Positions 26,320 to 34,976 of a DNA stretch of 64,000 nucleotides are shown here, in pieces (within the stretch, counting starts at the first letter, position 1; the number at the start of each line of letters is the position of its first letter). A program made the translations under genes and the position numbers. This DNA is from Candidatus Melainabacteria bacterium. Lineage in GTDB: Bacteria; Cyanobacteriota; Vampirovibrionia; Obscuribacterales; Obscuribacteraceae. The notes beneath the pieces are model-generated. The model saw nothing but the letters and a program-made list of their open reading frames with translations. It did no database searches and was not told where the DNA came from. The DNA lies in contig PLZS01000087.1 of assembly GCA_003153555.1 (NCBI GenBank), forward strand, positions 19,382-83,381, given 5' to 3'.

Positions 26320-27474
26320 ATGAACGCAGGCGAGGCTGTTCTTAAAAAATCGACGAATCCGGTGCCACTGAAAGTGGTGGCGCCGGTTGCCGTTCCAGTC
26401 GAGCAAGCCGTGGAGTCCAAGAAAACACCTCCCTATAGCTGGATTCTCAACCCCGCCGTTGACCTGATCTTCTGCTGCGGCGGGCTGTTATGGTTCGTTT
26501 TCTTCGCAAACATGTTTTTCAAAGCAAGCTTTCCGAATATCAACAGCCCATTCATTTTGTTGACCATTGCCGGAATCCATATCCTGAGTGAAACACATAC
26601 TGCCGCAACTTTAGAGCGTTTGCATCAAAGTGAACCGACTCGCAAAGCTCTTAGCACCTTCGGAAAAGTGGCTGCAGCAGTATGTTTCATTCTCGGTATT
26701 GCATCTTTAGTAACGCCTGGTCTGCCAAGCATTTTTGCGAAAATCTATTTGATTTGGATTGTCCAGCACTTCATGGCTCAAAGTTATGGAATTGCGCTTA
26801 TTTACTGCTATAAGCGCAACTACATCATGAACCTCTGGGAAAAGCGTATCTTCAAATTGGCTATTGATGCCACAATTGTTTACGCCATTCTCAAACAATT
26901 CACATTTAAAGAATGGTCTGTTGAAAAGTTTATTGGTCAAAGCTTGCCATTCTGGGGACCGCTACCTGAGTCACTTTTTGCGGTTGTAGATATAATTCTT
27001 AAGATCTCTATTCTCGCGTTTGTCTCGATGATCGCAGTAAAATTTGTGCGCGAGCGAAAAGTCTTCCCATTGCCGGCGGCGCTGTTAACAGTTACAGGCA
27101 TAGCAATTTTTACGCTCCCCAAGAGTGTCACAAGCAGTCTGTGGCTTTATGTTCCAGCCTTTTATCACGGCAGTCAGTATCTAGTCGTATCTACCTCTTA
27201 CTACTTAAAAGAACGTGGATTGCCTGAAAATGTCAGCACTTCTGAGATTGGAAAGCTGTTACTCAGACCAACCACGCTAAAATACTTCGCCACCTTATTT
27301 GTGGTCGGTATCTTCATTTATGGTGGATTGCCAGGGTTGTTGCAAGACTTTGGAATCGATTACAAAATTGCCTATGCAACGATATTTTGTGTCATAAACT
27401 TCCATCATTTTTTAATTGATGCTGCGATTTGGCGCCTGCGCGATCCGAGAGTCAAAAAGTTGCTGATCGCCTAG
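26320..27474 (+). CDS. Polytopic membrane protein with conserved intramembrane histidines (paralogue 1)
   Basis: 384 residues with about ten hydrophobic segments after a 40-residue cytoplasmic-type Pro/Val-rich start. Histidine motifs sit at the ends of helices: SETHTA (about 91), QHFMAQS (about 149), FYHGSQYL (about 283) and NFHHFLIDAAIWRLRDP (near the C-terminus). The same motifs in the same order (GESHQF, QHICAQA, FFHATQHW, MHYFADRVVWR) occur in the protein at 40266-41531, so this is a family. Spaced His/Asp residues in membrane helices suggest metal or haem binding, or an enzyme acting on lipids; this is inference. No known family is recognised. Confidence 0.75.
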   Translation: MNAGEAVLKKSTNPVPLKVVAPVAVPVEQAVESKKTPPYSWILNPAVDLIFCCGGLLWFVFFANMFFKASFPNINSPFILLTIAGIHILSETHTAATLERLHQSEPTRKALSTFGKVAAAVCFILGIASLVTPGLPSIFAKIYLIWIVQHFMAQSYGIALIYCYKRNYIMNLWEKRIFKLAIDATIVYAILKQFTFKEWSVEKFIGQSLPFWGPLPESLFAVVDIILKISILAFVSMIAVKFVRERKVFPLPAALLTVTGIAIFTLPKSVTSSLWLYVPAFYHGSQYLVVSTSYYLKERGLPENVSTSEIGKLLLRPTTLKYFATLFVVGIFIYGGLPGLLQDFGIDYKIAYATIFCVINFHHFLIDAAIWRLRDPRVKKLLIA

Positions 27475-27698
27475 CTGTGCACACCTGATCGGTATATAAT
27501 TCGATGGTCTGGATTTGGAAACTGCACTGACAGTGAATATGCTGGATTCTTGGTTTGTGCAAATTTATTGTCTGCAAGCAAATTCCGAATTAAGGCGACG
27601 CAAAAGGCAATATTAAATCTGTTTGGAAAATTGAACCATTTCGAACCGCCAAGCGTTTAAAAGAATAAGCAACTGCTTGAACGAATGGAGGCTAATGA

Positions 27699-28733
27699 AT
27701 GAGAAGTCGTTTAGTGACCCTGTTGTGCATGGTCAGTAGTTTAGTCTGTAGCGCTCCAACGGCTGTTTTGGGAGAGCCACAGGCCGTTACTGAAACGAAA
27801 GCGACAGAAATCTTGCGCCAGTCCAAAATCTTACGAACTGACGTGCCTGTTCATGTGACGATAGATGCCAACGAAGCGAAGGTGACCTTAGTGCATGGAC
27901 AGAAGTCCACTGCGAAGGACTGTAAAATCGATGCTGTGCTCCTTGCGAAGAGCATCATTGAGGCATTCCCTGAGCAAATCACGCGTGTTAAGGTGATTTT
28001 TGGGTCTTTACAAGACTCCGCTGTCCAGATGGTTTCGGTCACCGCTGGCGACGTCAAAGCATATGGCGACGGATCTTTGTCACAAGCGGCACTCCTTTCT
28101 TCTCTCGAATTAGTTGACGCAACTTCAAACAGTACACATCCAACGCTTGCTAACGGTGTCAAACCCGGTCCGTTCGAAATAGAAAGAACATTGCTGTTGA
28201 TGCACATTGACCGATTGAAGTCTTTGGGCACTAACGTGAAGCCCTTTCAAAATCTCTTTACAACATTGGAAGCGTCGATCGGTGAAGCGGAGCCGAGCGT
28301 AATTGAACAACATGTTATTGATTTGACGCAAAAGTTGAAGGAGCAAGATCAACTCATAAGGCAGGCTGACAATGTTAGGGATGGTCACAGTATTTCTAGC
28401 AGTCGAGATACATTGTTCACGCAACAATATGGACATCGGCGCAAGTTGCTCAATGCTACGCCAAATACCGTTAGTGGTACTACACCAACCTTGAGTGGTA
28501 ATCGACCCAATGGAGATCCGGTGCCAGCTACTACTGCTCACCCGCTCTCTGCTGAATCTCTCGAGCGAAGTCGAGCCATTCGTCAGCGACTGCGCTCACT
28601 GCGCCAGTCGGGGCAAGACGTTTCCTCACAGAACCAGCAATTTGTTCAAGCGCAAAAACTGATGTTAGAAGGCAATGCGGATCAGGCACGCAAAATAATG
28701 GATAGTTTGGCCCACAGTTTAGGCATACAGTAG
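27699..28733 (+). CDS. Secreted protein of unknown function with helical C-terminus
   Basis: 344 residues, with GGAGG before ATG at 27699. Residues 1-25 form a signal peptide ending at Val-Leu-Gly-Glu. A mixed alpha/beta region (about 30-150) is followed by helical segments, a Ser/Thr/Pro-rich linker (about 245-280) and a final TPR-like helix pair (FVQAQKLMLEGNADQARKIM). No domain recognised. Confidence 0.65.
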   Translation: MRSRLVTLLCMVSSLVCSAPTAVLGEPQAVTETKATEILRQSKILRTDVPVHVTIDANEAKVTLVHGQKSTAKDCKIDAVLLAKSIIEAFPEQITRVKVIFGSLQDSAVQMVSVTAGDVKAYGDGSLSQAALLSSLELVDATSNSTHPTLANGVKPGPFEIERTLLLMHIDRLKSLGTNVKPFQNLFTTLEASIGEAEPSVIEQHVIDLTQKLKEQDQLIRQADNVRDGHSISSSRDTLFTQQYGHRRKLLNATPNTVSGTTPTLSGNRPNGDPVPATTAHPLSAESLERSRAIRQRLRSLRQSGQDVSSQNQQFVQAQKLMLEGNADQARKIMDSLAHSLGIQ

Positions 28734-28927
28734 TTTCCAGTAGTTTCTGTGGAAGGAATTGCTTTCTGTTTGAGGTTAGTTCCGAAACGAGAATCTGTCA
28801 GGGTCCCCGTTGATCCCTCTGAAGTGCGGCAATGATCAACTGGTCAAGTTAATGCTCAGCTTTAACCCCACCTTAATTGAATCCTGTAAACATAGCGTCA
28901 GTAGGCTACGCATGTGGAGGGTTTGAG

Positions 28928-29272
28928 ATGACAGTCTTAATTGGAAGCTGGGAGTTTGAAGGTCCATTCAACAAGACGGATGAGCTGCGTTCCGAGCCTG
29001 GACTTTGCGCCATTCTGCACACCAAAAACGAAAATATTGAATTAGTGGAGATCGAAGAAACTGACTCGGTCAGAAAGTTCATCGAAAAACACTCAAAGTT
29101 TCATTTTTCTGACCGTATGCCTACGGATAATTTTGCTGTCGCTGTTTATTATTGTTCCGACCTCACATCCTCATTACGTCAAGGGCTTATCGAAGAAGTA
29201 ATGAAGGAATTCGACCAGATCGCCGAAGACGAATGGGTCGCGCATCCTGCTCCTTTAGCTGTTATTACTTAG
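28928..29272 (+). CDS. Cytoplasmic hypothetical protein
   Basis: 114 residues from ATG at 28928, with GGAGGG upstream; a TTG start at 28877 is less likely. It is acidic, alternating strands and helices, without signal peptide or membrane segment. The opening GSWEFEGPF and central VAVYYCSDLTSSLRQGLIEE segments are not recognised. A small stand-alone gene. Confidence 0.6.
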   Translation: MTVLIGSWEFEGPFNKTDELRSEPGLCAILHTKNENIELVEIEETDSVRKFIEKHSKFHFSDRMPTDNFAVAVYYCSDLTSSLRQGLIEEVMKEFDQIAEDEWVAHPAPLAVIT

Positions 29273-29340
29273 ATCTCATATGGGAACAAATGCGAAGGTG
29301 GCGCGCTCTTTAGGAGTGTCACCACTTTGGAATATTTCTC

Positions 29341-29592
29341 ATGTCATCTCTTGCACCGAACGCGGAATTACTACAACTATCGCTTGACCTATGGCAAGAA
29401 GCAGAAGTTGAACACGAAGACGTAAAGCACGCAGATTGTCCCGCATGCTGGAAGGCATACATGGCAAATTTGTTGTGGAAAAAGGTGACCGGTTTGTTGG
29501 CGCCAACTAGCTACTATGAAGAGCACCGCCAAGCCGCTCGTCGCAATCGAAAAATCGTCACGTTGATTCATTCGAGATTGAAGGCTGCCTAA
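29341..29592 (+). CDS. Small helical protein with a CPAC motif
   Basis: 83 residues. One Cys-Pro-Ala-Cys motif near residue 33 follows a His/Glu/Asp-rich stretch (EHEDVKHAD), so metal or redox binding is possible. The C-terminal half is basic and helical. It lies 68 bases after the preceding hypothetical gene on the same strand. Confidence 0.55.
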   Translation: MSSLAPNAELLQLSLDLWQEAEVEHEDVKHADCPACWKAYMANLLWKKVTGLLAPTSYYEEHRQAARRNRKIVTLIHSRLKAA

Positions 29593-29686
29593 ACTGCTTA
29601 CAGGCAGTCCTGTGGTCTGTTACTGGCTTACTTGCTATTACTATATCTCCTAGTGTCTCGAAGCCGGAAAAAAGAGGAACGGCAGC

Positions 29687-29710
29687 CTGCGCCACCGTTC
29701 TCTCTCTCTC
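29687..29710 (-). terminator. Intrinsic terminator of the minus-strand operon
   Basis: GAACGG and CCGTTC are paired arms with a 12-base loop. Read on the minus strand the hairpin is followed by CTCTTTTTT. It lies just past the stop of the gene at 29728-30123 and separates it from the convergent gene at 29341. Confidence 0.65.
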
Positions 29711-29727
29711 TCTACATAGCCGAGGAC

Positions 29728-30123
29728 TTATTTGTCCCAGAGGGCGCCGTGGCGAATTTCCACACCCCAAATGCTGCGATCTCCGTCGATCATTTGCTGC
29801 GAGGCAGTGAGCAGTTCGCAGCTGTGATTGACCTTTTGCTCCGCGCGGGCGGCGAGAGCGATTGCATTCGGTGTAATGCGTTGCTGCGCAGGGTTAGACC
29901 CATTGTCGCTCACGAGCGGATCGACCTGCTGAAGCGCATAGTCGGCGCTGCACAGGTATTCGATCGCGTCCGCAAGCATTAGATCCACGCAAGCAGTGAT
30001 GTCCGCAGCGATGCGCAGCCTGGTCGGGCCTGGGCACAGCTCGGTCGTCAGTTCGTCGGCACGTTTGATTGCCATTTGAACACGGGCGCGAAGTGCGCTG
30101 ATAGATTGTTTGGTCAGGTTCAT
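29728..30123 (-). CDS. Hypothetical helical protein, second gene of a minus-strand operon
   Basis: 131 residues from ATG at 30123 (the open frame extends to 30168 with weaker support). Mostly helical, Ala/Arg/Leu-rich, with a few Cys and no signal peptide (ALRARVQMAIKRADEL; VDLMLADAIEYLCSADYALQQV). It follows the gene at 30210-30794 by 86 bases and ends at an intrinsic terminator. G+C in this operon looks higher than in flanking genes. Function unknown. Confidence 0.5.
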   Translation of the reverse strand: MNLTKQSISALRARVQMAIKRADELTTELCPGPTRLRIAADITACVDLMLADAIEYLCSADYALQQVDPLVSDNGSNPAQQRITPNAIALAARAEQKVNHSCELLTASQQMIDGDRSIWGVEIRHGALWDK

Positions 30124-30209
30124 TGATTTTTCTCTCAAAGATTGGTGGTTTGCCGGATTGCACACCACCGGGTTGAAAAATTACCGAGTTGCTGCGTCAA
30201 ATCGCCGCT

Positions 30210-30794
30210 TTACTCGAGGGGAACAGCCTGCAGCGACAGGCTTCTGCCGTCGAAGTGGTAGGAAAGTGTCTCCTTCAGCACGCGTTCACCGAAGAGAACC
30301 CAGCGCTTGGAGTGGCGGTGCGCCAGGACGTTGCTGCCGGGCTTCATTGCCGCCAGTATTTTTGTTTCCCAGCCGAAGAACGGCATGAAGTTGGTGATGC
30401 CGGTGGCGATGGACTCGAACCGATTGGTTAAATACTCGACCGTTCCATAACCGCCGCTGCCGACATCGAAGAAGACGAGAGCCCCGTCTTTGTCGTCTGT
30501 GCGTTCGGGAATCAGTTCGAAGTAGCCGTCACGGCCCAGTTGCACAGAAGCGCGCAGAATCAGCATTCGATGTCCCTCGATCCGAACATCGCCGTTGCCG
30601 AGTCCAATGCGGACTAGCTCGGATGTGACATTGACGATCATGCTTTCATCCAGGCGAATGACGCGATTTTGCCCGTAAACTGAAATCCCCTCCGTCGGCT
30701 GCGAAGGACGATGGTCCTTGACGTAAATGATTCCGGGCGTCATGCTCAGGCTGGAAACGAATTGACGTTCGATCTGCATGGTAAGGCATTTCAT
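30210..30794 (-). CDS. Hypothetical beta-rich protein, first gene of a minus-strand operon
   Basis: 194 residues from ATG at 30794, chosen because AAAGGAG lies ten bases upstream; the frame runs back to 31007 without such a site. Alternating short strands (GIIYVKDHRP, VRIEGHRMLILRASVQL, DGALVFFDVGSGGYGTVEYL) and a C-terminal strand-rich part suggest a beta barrel or sandwich. There is no signal peptide. No family recognised. Confidence 0.55.
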   Translation of the reverse strand: MKCLTMQIERQFVSSLSMTPGIIYVKDHRPSQPTEGISVYGQNRVIRLDESMIVNVTSELVRIGLGNGDVRIEGHRMLILRASVQLGRDGYFELIPERTDDKDGALVFFDVGSGGYGTVEYLTNRFESIATGITNFMPFFGWETKILAAMKPGSNVLAHRHSKRWVLFGERVLKETLSYHFDGRSLSLQAVPLE

Positions 30795-31296
30795 GATGCA
30801 CTCCTTTCGCGTGGTGTGGCATCGGTTTATATGACCAAGAAAGTGCACCGCTGCCGGTGTCACTTTCTCAGTGCTCGTTAAAAACTTTGAAAACTGACTC
30901 ATGTCTGTTCTGGCAGAACGCGTTGTGATCAAGTGTTGAGCGTTGGGCAGGGCTTCGCGGGTTTGGAAAGCGCGCGATGACGCAGCTTGTGCGAATCTGT
31001 TCCACAATTGCGGTGCCTGTTCCCAACATCGGATGATGTTCTCGAATTGCCGAAGTGGCTTTTAGAGTTTGGGTTTGAGAAGGCGGCCTGTTTTTTGGAA
31101 GAGAAGAGATGAGTGTCTCTATCTAATCAGAAAGTGCGGGTACAAACCCCCCCCGTTTTTTGTGCCTTTGGATCTGCTAGAGGCTTAGTTGTGCCGCTGG
31201 TGTCACTGCTCAGTTTTTCGCCTATATAAATCAAGACTTTAATAAGTGAGTTCTAATTCTGATCAAATTGCGCGAGCTTAGCTTTCTTCTTGTTAT
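30795..31296. other. Upstream region with a structured leader hairpin
   Basis: An 11-bp stem with one bulge lies at 30840-30866 (AAAGTGCACCG pairing with CGGTG-T-CACTTT), 46 bases upstream of the minus-strand operon start, so it is in the leader or promoter. A run of eight C at about 31147-31154 precedes a T run. No gene is supported in 30867-31296. Confidence 0.5.
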
Positions 31297-31401
31297 ATGC
31301 AAATTGGGATTCGCTGCCAAAAGTGCAATTGGCAACTCTGTGAGGCTTTGTGGCGAGCCGACAATGTTAGCGGTGCCGTAGAATATGATTTTCGTCCCTG
31401 A
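31297..31401 (+). CDS. Possible 34-residue zinc-ribbon peptide, Com-like start
   Basis: ATG at 31297 to TGA at 31399-31401. The peptide contains IRCQKCNWQLCEA, which resembles the first half of the phage Mu Com-type zinc ribbon (IRCxxCNxxL). The second Cys pair expected about 20 residues later is missing, so it may be a truncated relic. There is no ribosome binding site. Confidence 0.3.
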   Translation: MQIGIRCQKCNWQLCEALWRADNVSGAVEYDFRP

Positions 31402-31431
31402 TTTTGATGTGTATTTTTCGGATATAACTTC

Positions 31432-31560
31432 ATGAAGCCTGAAAGGCTAAATCCGTGGGCTCCAAGCGTTTTTGTTAAAAGCGGGCATAGGACACTTCTT
31501 CACGATTCGAAATGTAAGTTGTGCGGTGATGATTGCTCGCGCCACATGCGCTATGAGTGA
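31432..31560 (+). CDS. Possible 42-residue Cys-rich peptide
   Basis: ATG at 31432 to TGA at 31558-31560. The C-terminal part reads CKLCGDDCSRHMRYE, a zinc-finger-like Cys spacing. The next frame over stays open through the stop and encodes CCECGTKWC in frame with chaB, so a -1 shift near the stop would complete a two-pair zinc ribbon. The ribosome binding site is weak. It may be a small gene or a frameshifted one. Confidence 0.35.
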   Translation: MKPERLNPWAPSVFVKSGHRTLLHDSKCKLCGDDCSRHMRYE

Positions 31561-31631
31561 GCTGCTGTGAGTGCGGAACGAAATGGTGCCTACCTCGTCT
31601 TTGTCGACTGATAGTCGGTCCGAGGTGTAAC

Positions 31632-31850
31632 ATGCCATACGTTTCAATTGAAGATTTGCCGAATCCGGTGCGCAATTCATTGCCTTCGCACGCTCAGGAG
31701 ATTTTTAAAGAGGCATTTAATAGTGCATATTATGAGCATGAAAATGACGTAGACGAAGTGCGGACGTTTAAAATTGCCTGGGGTGCAGTAAAGAGAACCT
31801 ATGAAAAAAAAGGAAGCAAGTGGGTTAGAAAAGCCAAAAAAGGCAACTAG
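31632..31850 (+). CDS. chaB: ChaB-family protein
   Basis: 72 residues from ATG at 31632, with GAGGTG five bases upstream; the frame is open back to 31557. The sequence matches the ChaB pattern: IEDLPNPVRNSLPSHAQEIF, then FNSAYYEH and a C-terminal Trp-x-x-Val-Lys-Arg-x-Tyr helix ending in basic residues. ChaB was named for a suggested role with the ChaA cation antiporter and is now seen widely in phage and stress loci; its biochemical role is unsettled. The last 50 bases overlap the start of the downstream glycosylase-like gene. Confidence 0.8.
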   Translation: MPYVSIEDLPNPVRNSLPSHAQEIFKEAFNSAYYEHENDVDEVRTFKIAWGAVKRTYEKKGSKWVRKAKKGN

Positions 31851-32436
31851 TCCGACAAAGAAGTTTGTCTCACCTAAGAAAACTATCCCCACCAAGAAAA
31901 TTGTCTTTAAGGCTGCTGCAAAAGAGCGTCAAATTCCCGACAAAATTGTGCCAGCCAAACTGGCCGACTATCTTGAAGTAGTGACTGTTGCTGCGTTTCA
32001 AGCCGGTGTTAGTTGGTCCATGATTCAAAATAAGTGGGAGCATTTTCGAGTTGCTTTTGCTAGTTTCGACCCCATTGTGGTTTCGAAATTCACTCAGAAG
32101 GATATTGACCGTCTGATGCAAGATCCAGGAATCATGCGCAGCGAGAAAAAAATTCTCGGCACGATCGAAAATGCGCGCGTCATGCTTGAGATGACAGCTA
32201 AACATAGCGGTTTTCAAAATTATCTGCGCTCTTTCGATAGCTATGAAAAGCTTAGCGTCGATATCCAAAAGCGCTTCAAATTCATCGGAGAAATGAGCGT
32301 CTACTATTTTCTGTTTCGAGTGAACGAAAAGGTGCCACCATTCGATCCTTGGATCACAACCATTGAAGGCGACCATCCACGTATGCGCGAAATGGTGGAA
32401 AAGTTCACTGCAGCTGGCTCTGACTCACTGCTTTAA
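31801..32436 (+). CDS. Tag-like 3-methyladenine DNA glycosylase family protein
   Basis: 211 residues. A basic, disordered N-terminus (about 45 residues, Lys/Pro/Thr repeats) leads into a helix-hairpin-helix-type glycosylase fold. The core FQAGVSWSMIQNKWEHFR, FTQKDIDRLMQDPGIMRSEKKI, IENARVML and VYYFLF segments align with the Tag family of 3-methyladenine DNA glycosylase I. The usual zinc Cys/His set at the ends of Tag is not obvious, so substrate and activity may differ. It overlaps chaB by 50 bases in another frame, so the two are probably translated together. Confidence 0.75.
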   Translation: MKKKEASGLEKPKKATSPTKKFVSPKKTIPTKKIVFKAAAKERQIPDKIVPAKLADYLEVVTVAAFQAGVSWSMIQNKWEHFRVAFASFDPIVVSKFTQKDIDRLMQDPGIMRSEKKILGTIENARVMLEMTAKHSGFQNYLRSFDSYEKLSVDIQKRFKFIGEMSVYYFLFRVNEKVPPFDPWITTIEGDHPRMREMVEKFTAAGSDSLL

Positions 32437-32881
32437 CATAAAGTTACTGCCATTCACAATTCGAAATTGATTGCTGGTGCGAGCTTTTCTAGTTCTGAAA
32501 GATCACCAAGTTGGCGCAGCTGAATGACATCGATTTGCCCTTATTTTCTTTCAGTTACCGCCGATGCAGAAATTGTGAAGGGCAAGACGCGCCAGTCATG
32601 GCGTATTTTGCATGTTAGTTAAGTAACGTCATAAAGCGTACATTGCCGGTTGATCTAAGAGTCTGTTGATAGGTTTCAAGCACTTTCTCTTCTATCTTCA
32701 CTACAAGGCTTTTTTCTACTTTCTACTCGTTCTCACTAATAAAACATTGCCTCTTAAAGTGCTCGCAGAAGCACCACGGGGTGAAATGCATCGTTGGAGA
32801 CGCCTACACCAACACTTTTTCCCTCCCTGTAGCGGTGCGCTTCGCTGCGCCCAATACCGGCTAACTTACGAAGGATACGAG
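32437..32881 (+). other. Intergenic region before the gluconeogenic block
   Basis: CGCCA-GTCA-TGGCG at 32590-32603, followed by TATTTT, could end the glycosylase transcript. A GC-rich hairpin at 32834-32851 (GGTGCG pairing with CTGCGCC, two G-U pairs) lies about 30 bases before the short ORF that leads pckG. A longer open frame from 32666 lacks a ribosome binding site. Confidence 0.45.
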
Positions 32882-33034
32882 ATGCTAAACAACTCTCCGT
32901 CAGTTGCTCATAAGAGGCGGTCCCTCTTCGCTGACGCCGATCGACTCTTTTACGGGGACTGCTCGTCGCCCGCCGCCGCCAAAGCTCGCGATACCCTGCG
33001 CGAAGCCTTTGCCGTTTCAATCTGCAGCCCCTGA
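32882..33034 (+). CDS. Possible 50-residue leader ORF before pckG
   Basis: ATG at 32882 has AAGGA six bases upstream. The peptide is basic and Ala/Ser/Arg-rich with no domain. Its TGA stop (33032-33034) is part of the TGAAGGA ribosome binding site of pckG, so translation of the two is likely coupled. It shares the C-rich third codon positions of pckG. Confidence 0.45.
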   Translation: MLNNSPSVAHKRRSLFADADRLFYGDCSSPAAAKARDTLREAFAVSICSP

Positions 33035-33044
33035 AGGACATCCC

Positions 33045-34883
33045 ATGAAACTCGTCGCAAACAAACTCCTCTCTCCTGTTGCTTCCATTGCTCACGTCGG
33101 GTTCGCCCTCTGGGTGGCAGACATGGCCAAGCTCTGCAAACCCGACCGCGTGCACCTGTGCGATGGTTCGCAAGCCGAATTCGATGCACTCTGTGCCGAA
33201 ATGGTCGACGGCGGTACGCTCATTCGTCTCAATCCCGAACTGCGCCCGAACAGCTTCTTGGCGCGTTCTGACGCATCCGACGTTGCCCGCGTCGAAGACC
33301 GCACTTTCATCTGCTCGACCAACGAGCAAGACGCCGGCCCGACCAACAACTGGATGGCTCCCGTCGAGGCCACGGCGACACTGACCAAACTTTTCGACGG
33401 CTGCATGGCTGGTCGCACCATGTATGTGATTCCGTTCAGCATGGGTCCAATCGGCTCCGACATCGCCCACATCGGCGTCGAAGTTACGGATTCACCTTAT
33501 GTGGTGGCAAGCATGCGCATCATGACGCGCATGGGTCAAGCCGTCATCGATCAGCTCGGCAGCGATGGCGAGTTCATTCCCTGCCTGCATTCCGTCGGCA
33601 TGCCGCTTGCTGAAGGGCAGAGCGATGTCGCCTGGCCGTGCAACAGCACCAAGTACATCTGTCACTTCCCGGAAACGCGCGAAATCTGGTCTTTCGGCTC
33701 CGGTTATGGTGGCAATGCGCTCCTGGGCAAGAAGTGCTTCGCGCTGCGCATCGCCTCGAGCATGGCGCGCGAAGAAGGCTGGCTGGCTGAGCATATGCTC
33801 ATCCTCGGTCTGCAATCGCCTTCAGGCGTGAAGAAGTACATCGCGGCGGCTTTCCCCAGCGCTTGCGGCAAGACCAACCTGGCTATGCTCGTGCCGCCTG
33901 TCTCCATGAAGGGCTGGACGGTGACCACTGTCGGCGATGACATCGCTTGGGCGAAGCCAGGTGCTGATGGGCGTCTGCGCGCCATCAATCCCGAAGCGGG
34001 CTACTTCGGCGTCGCTCCAGGCACTTCGGTGAAGACCAACCCCAACGCTATCGCCATGCTGCAGCGCGATTGCCTCTTCACCAACGTGGCGCTGACCGAC
34101 GAGGGCGATGTCTGGTGGGAGGGACTGAGCGATCCGCCCAGCTCACTGACCGACTGGCAAGGCAAAAGCTGGACACCTGGATGCGGTCGCCCTGCGGCTC
34201 ATCCCAACTCCCGCTTTACAGTGGCTGCAGTCAACTGTCCGTCGCTGGATCCCAATTGGGACAATCCCGAAGGCGTGCCGATCAGTGCCTTCCTGTTCGG
34301 CGGTCGCCGGCCAAGCACTGTGCCACTCGTCGTGCAGGCGACCGATTGGCAGCGCGGTGTCTACATGGCGGCGACGCTGGGTTCGGAGACAACCGCAGCA
34401 GCAGCCGGCAAAGTCGGACAAGTGCGGCGTGATCCGATGGCGATGCTGCCTTTCTGCGGCTACAACATCGGCGATTACTTCAGCCACTGGCTCAAGATGG
34501 GCGGCGAGGTTGCTTATCCTCCCGAAATCTTCTGCGTCAACTGGTTCCGCCTCGACGAGAAGGGCAAGTTCATCTGGCCCGGCTACGGCGAAAACATGCG
34601 GGTTCTGAAGTGGATTTTCGAGAGAACCGAGGGCACCGCCGGCGCCACCGAATCTCTGCTCGGCTGGATGCCCGAGTTCGACGCTCTCGATTGGACCGGT
34701 CTCGATTCGATCGGGCGCGATCGGTTCAACGAGCTGATGAAGCTCGACCCGCTTCTCTGGCTGGCTGAGCTCGATCAGCAAGCTGAGTTCTTCCACAAGC
34801 TCGGCGACAAACTGCCCGAAGAACTCGCCGCAGCAAGAAGCGCTCTCGCCAGTCAATTCGCCCAGCGCCTGACACAACCTTAG
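33045..34883 (+). CDS. pckG: Phosphoenolpyruvate carboxykinase (GTP)
   Basis: 612 residues from ATG at 33045, with GAAGGA upstream; the frame is open back to 32904. This is the GTP-dependent family: the kinase P loop [12 protein letters not shown] (about residue 269) has the Cys specific to GTP-type enzymes; upstream is the oxaloacetate-binding [13 protein letters not shown] loop; [11 protein letters not shown] carries the metal-binding Asp; the C-terminal FNWFR-like [18 protein letters not shown] segment is the nucleotide site. It converts oxaloacetate and GTP to PEP, CO2 and GDP. Codons favour C/G at the third position more than neighbouring genes, consistent with high expression. It heads a gluconeogenic pair with the aldolase gene. 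Confidence 0.95.
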   Translation: MKLVANKLLSPVASIAHVGFALWVADMAKLCKPDRVHLCDGSQAEFDALCAEMVDGGTLIRLNPELRPNSFLARSDASDVARVEDRTFICSTNEQDAGPTNNWMAPVEATATLTKLFDGCMAGRTMYVIPFSMGPIGSDIAHIGVEVTDSPYVVASMRIMTRMGQAVIDQLGSDGEFIPCLHSVGMPLAEGQSDVAWPCNSTKYICHFPETREIWSFGSGYGGNALLGKKCFALRIASSMAREEGWLAEHMLILGLQSPSGVKKYIAAAFPSACGKTNLAMLVPPVSMKGWTVTTVGDDIAWAKPGADGRLRAINPEAGYFGVAPGTSVKTNPNAIAMLQRDCLFTNVALTDEGDVWWEGLSDPPSSLTDWQGKSWTPGCGRPAAHPNSRFTVAAVNCPSLDPNWDNPEGVPISAFLFGGRRPSTVPLVVQATDWQRGVYMAATLGSETTAAAAGKVGQVRRDPMAMLPFCGYNIGDYFSHWLKMGGEVAYPPEIFCVNWFRLDEKGKFIWPGYGENMRVLKWIFERTEGTAGATESLLGWMPEFDALDWTGLDSIGRDRFNELMKLDPLLWLAELDQQAEFFHKLGDKLPEELAAARSALASQFAQRLTQP

Positions 34884-34922
34884 GACTGAAGCCACAACGA
34901 CGTCGATTTCTAGTTTCGATTT

Positions 34923-34948
34923 AGTGCTGTGCTATCGGGTGCAGCACT
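34923..34948 (+). promoter_or_regulatory. Hairpin between pckG and the aldolase gene
   Basis: AGTGCTG (34923-34929) pairs with CAGCACT (34942-34948) over a 12-base loop. There is no T tract, so an mRNA-processing or stabilising hairpin is as likely as a partial terminator. Confidence 0.4.
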
Positions 34949-34976
34949 CCGCCCTTCAACGATATAAGGACATTAC

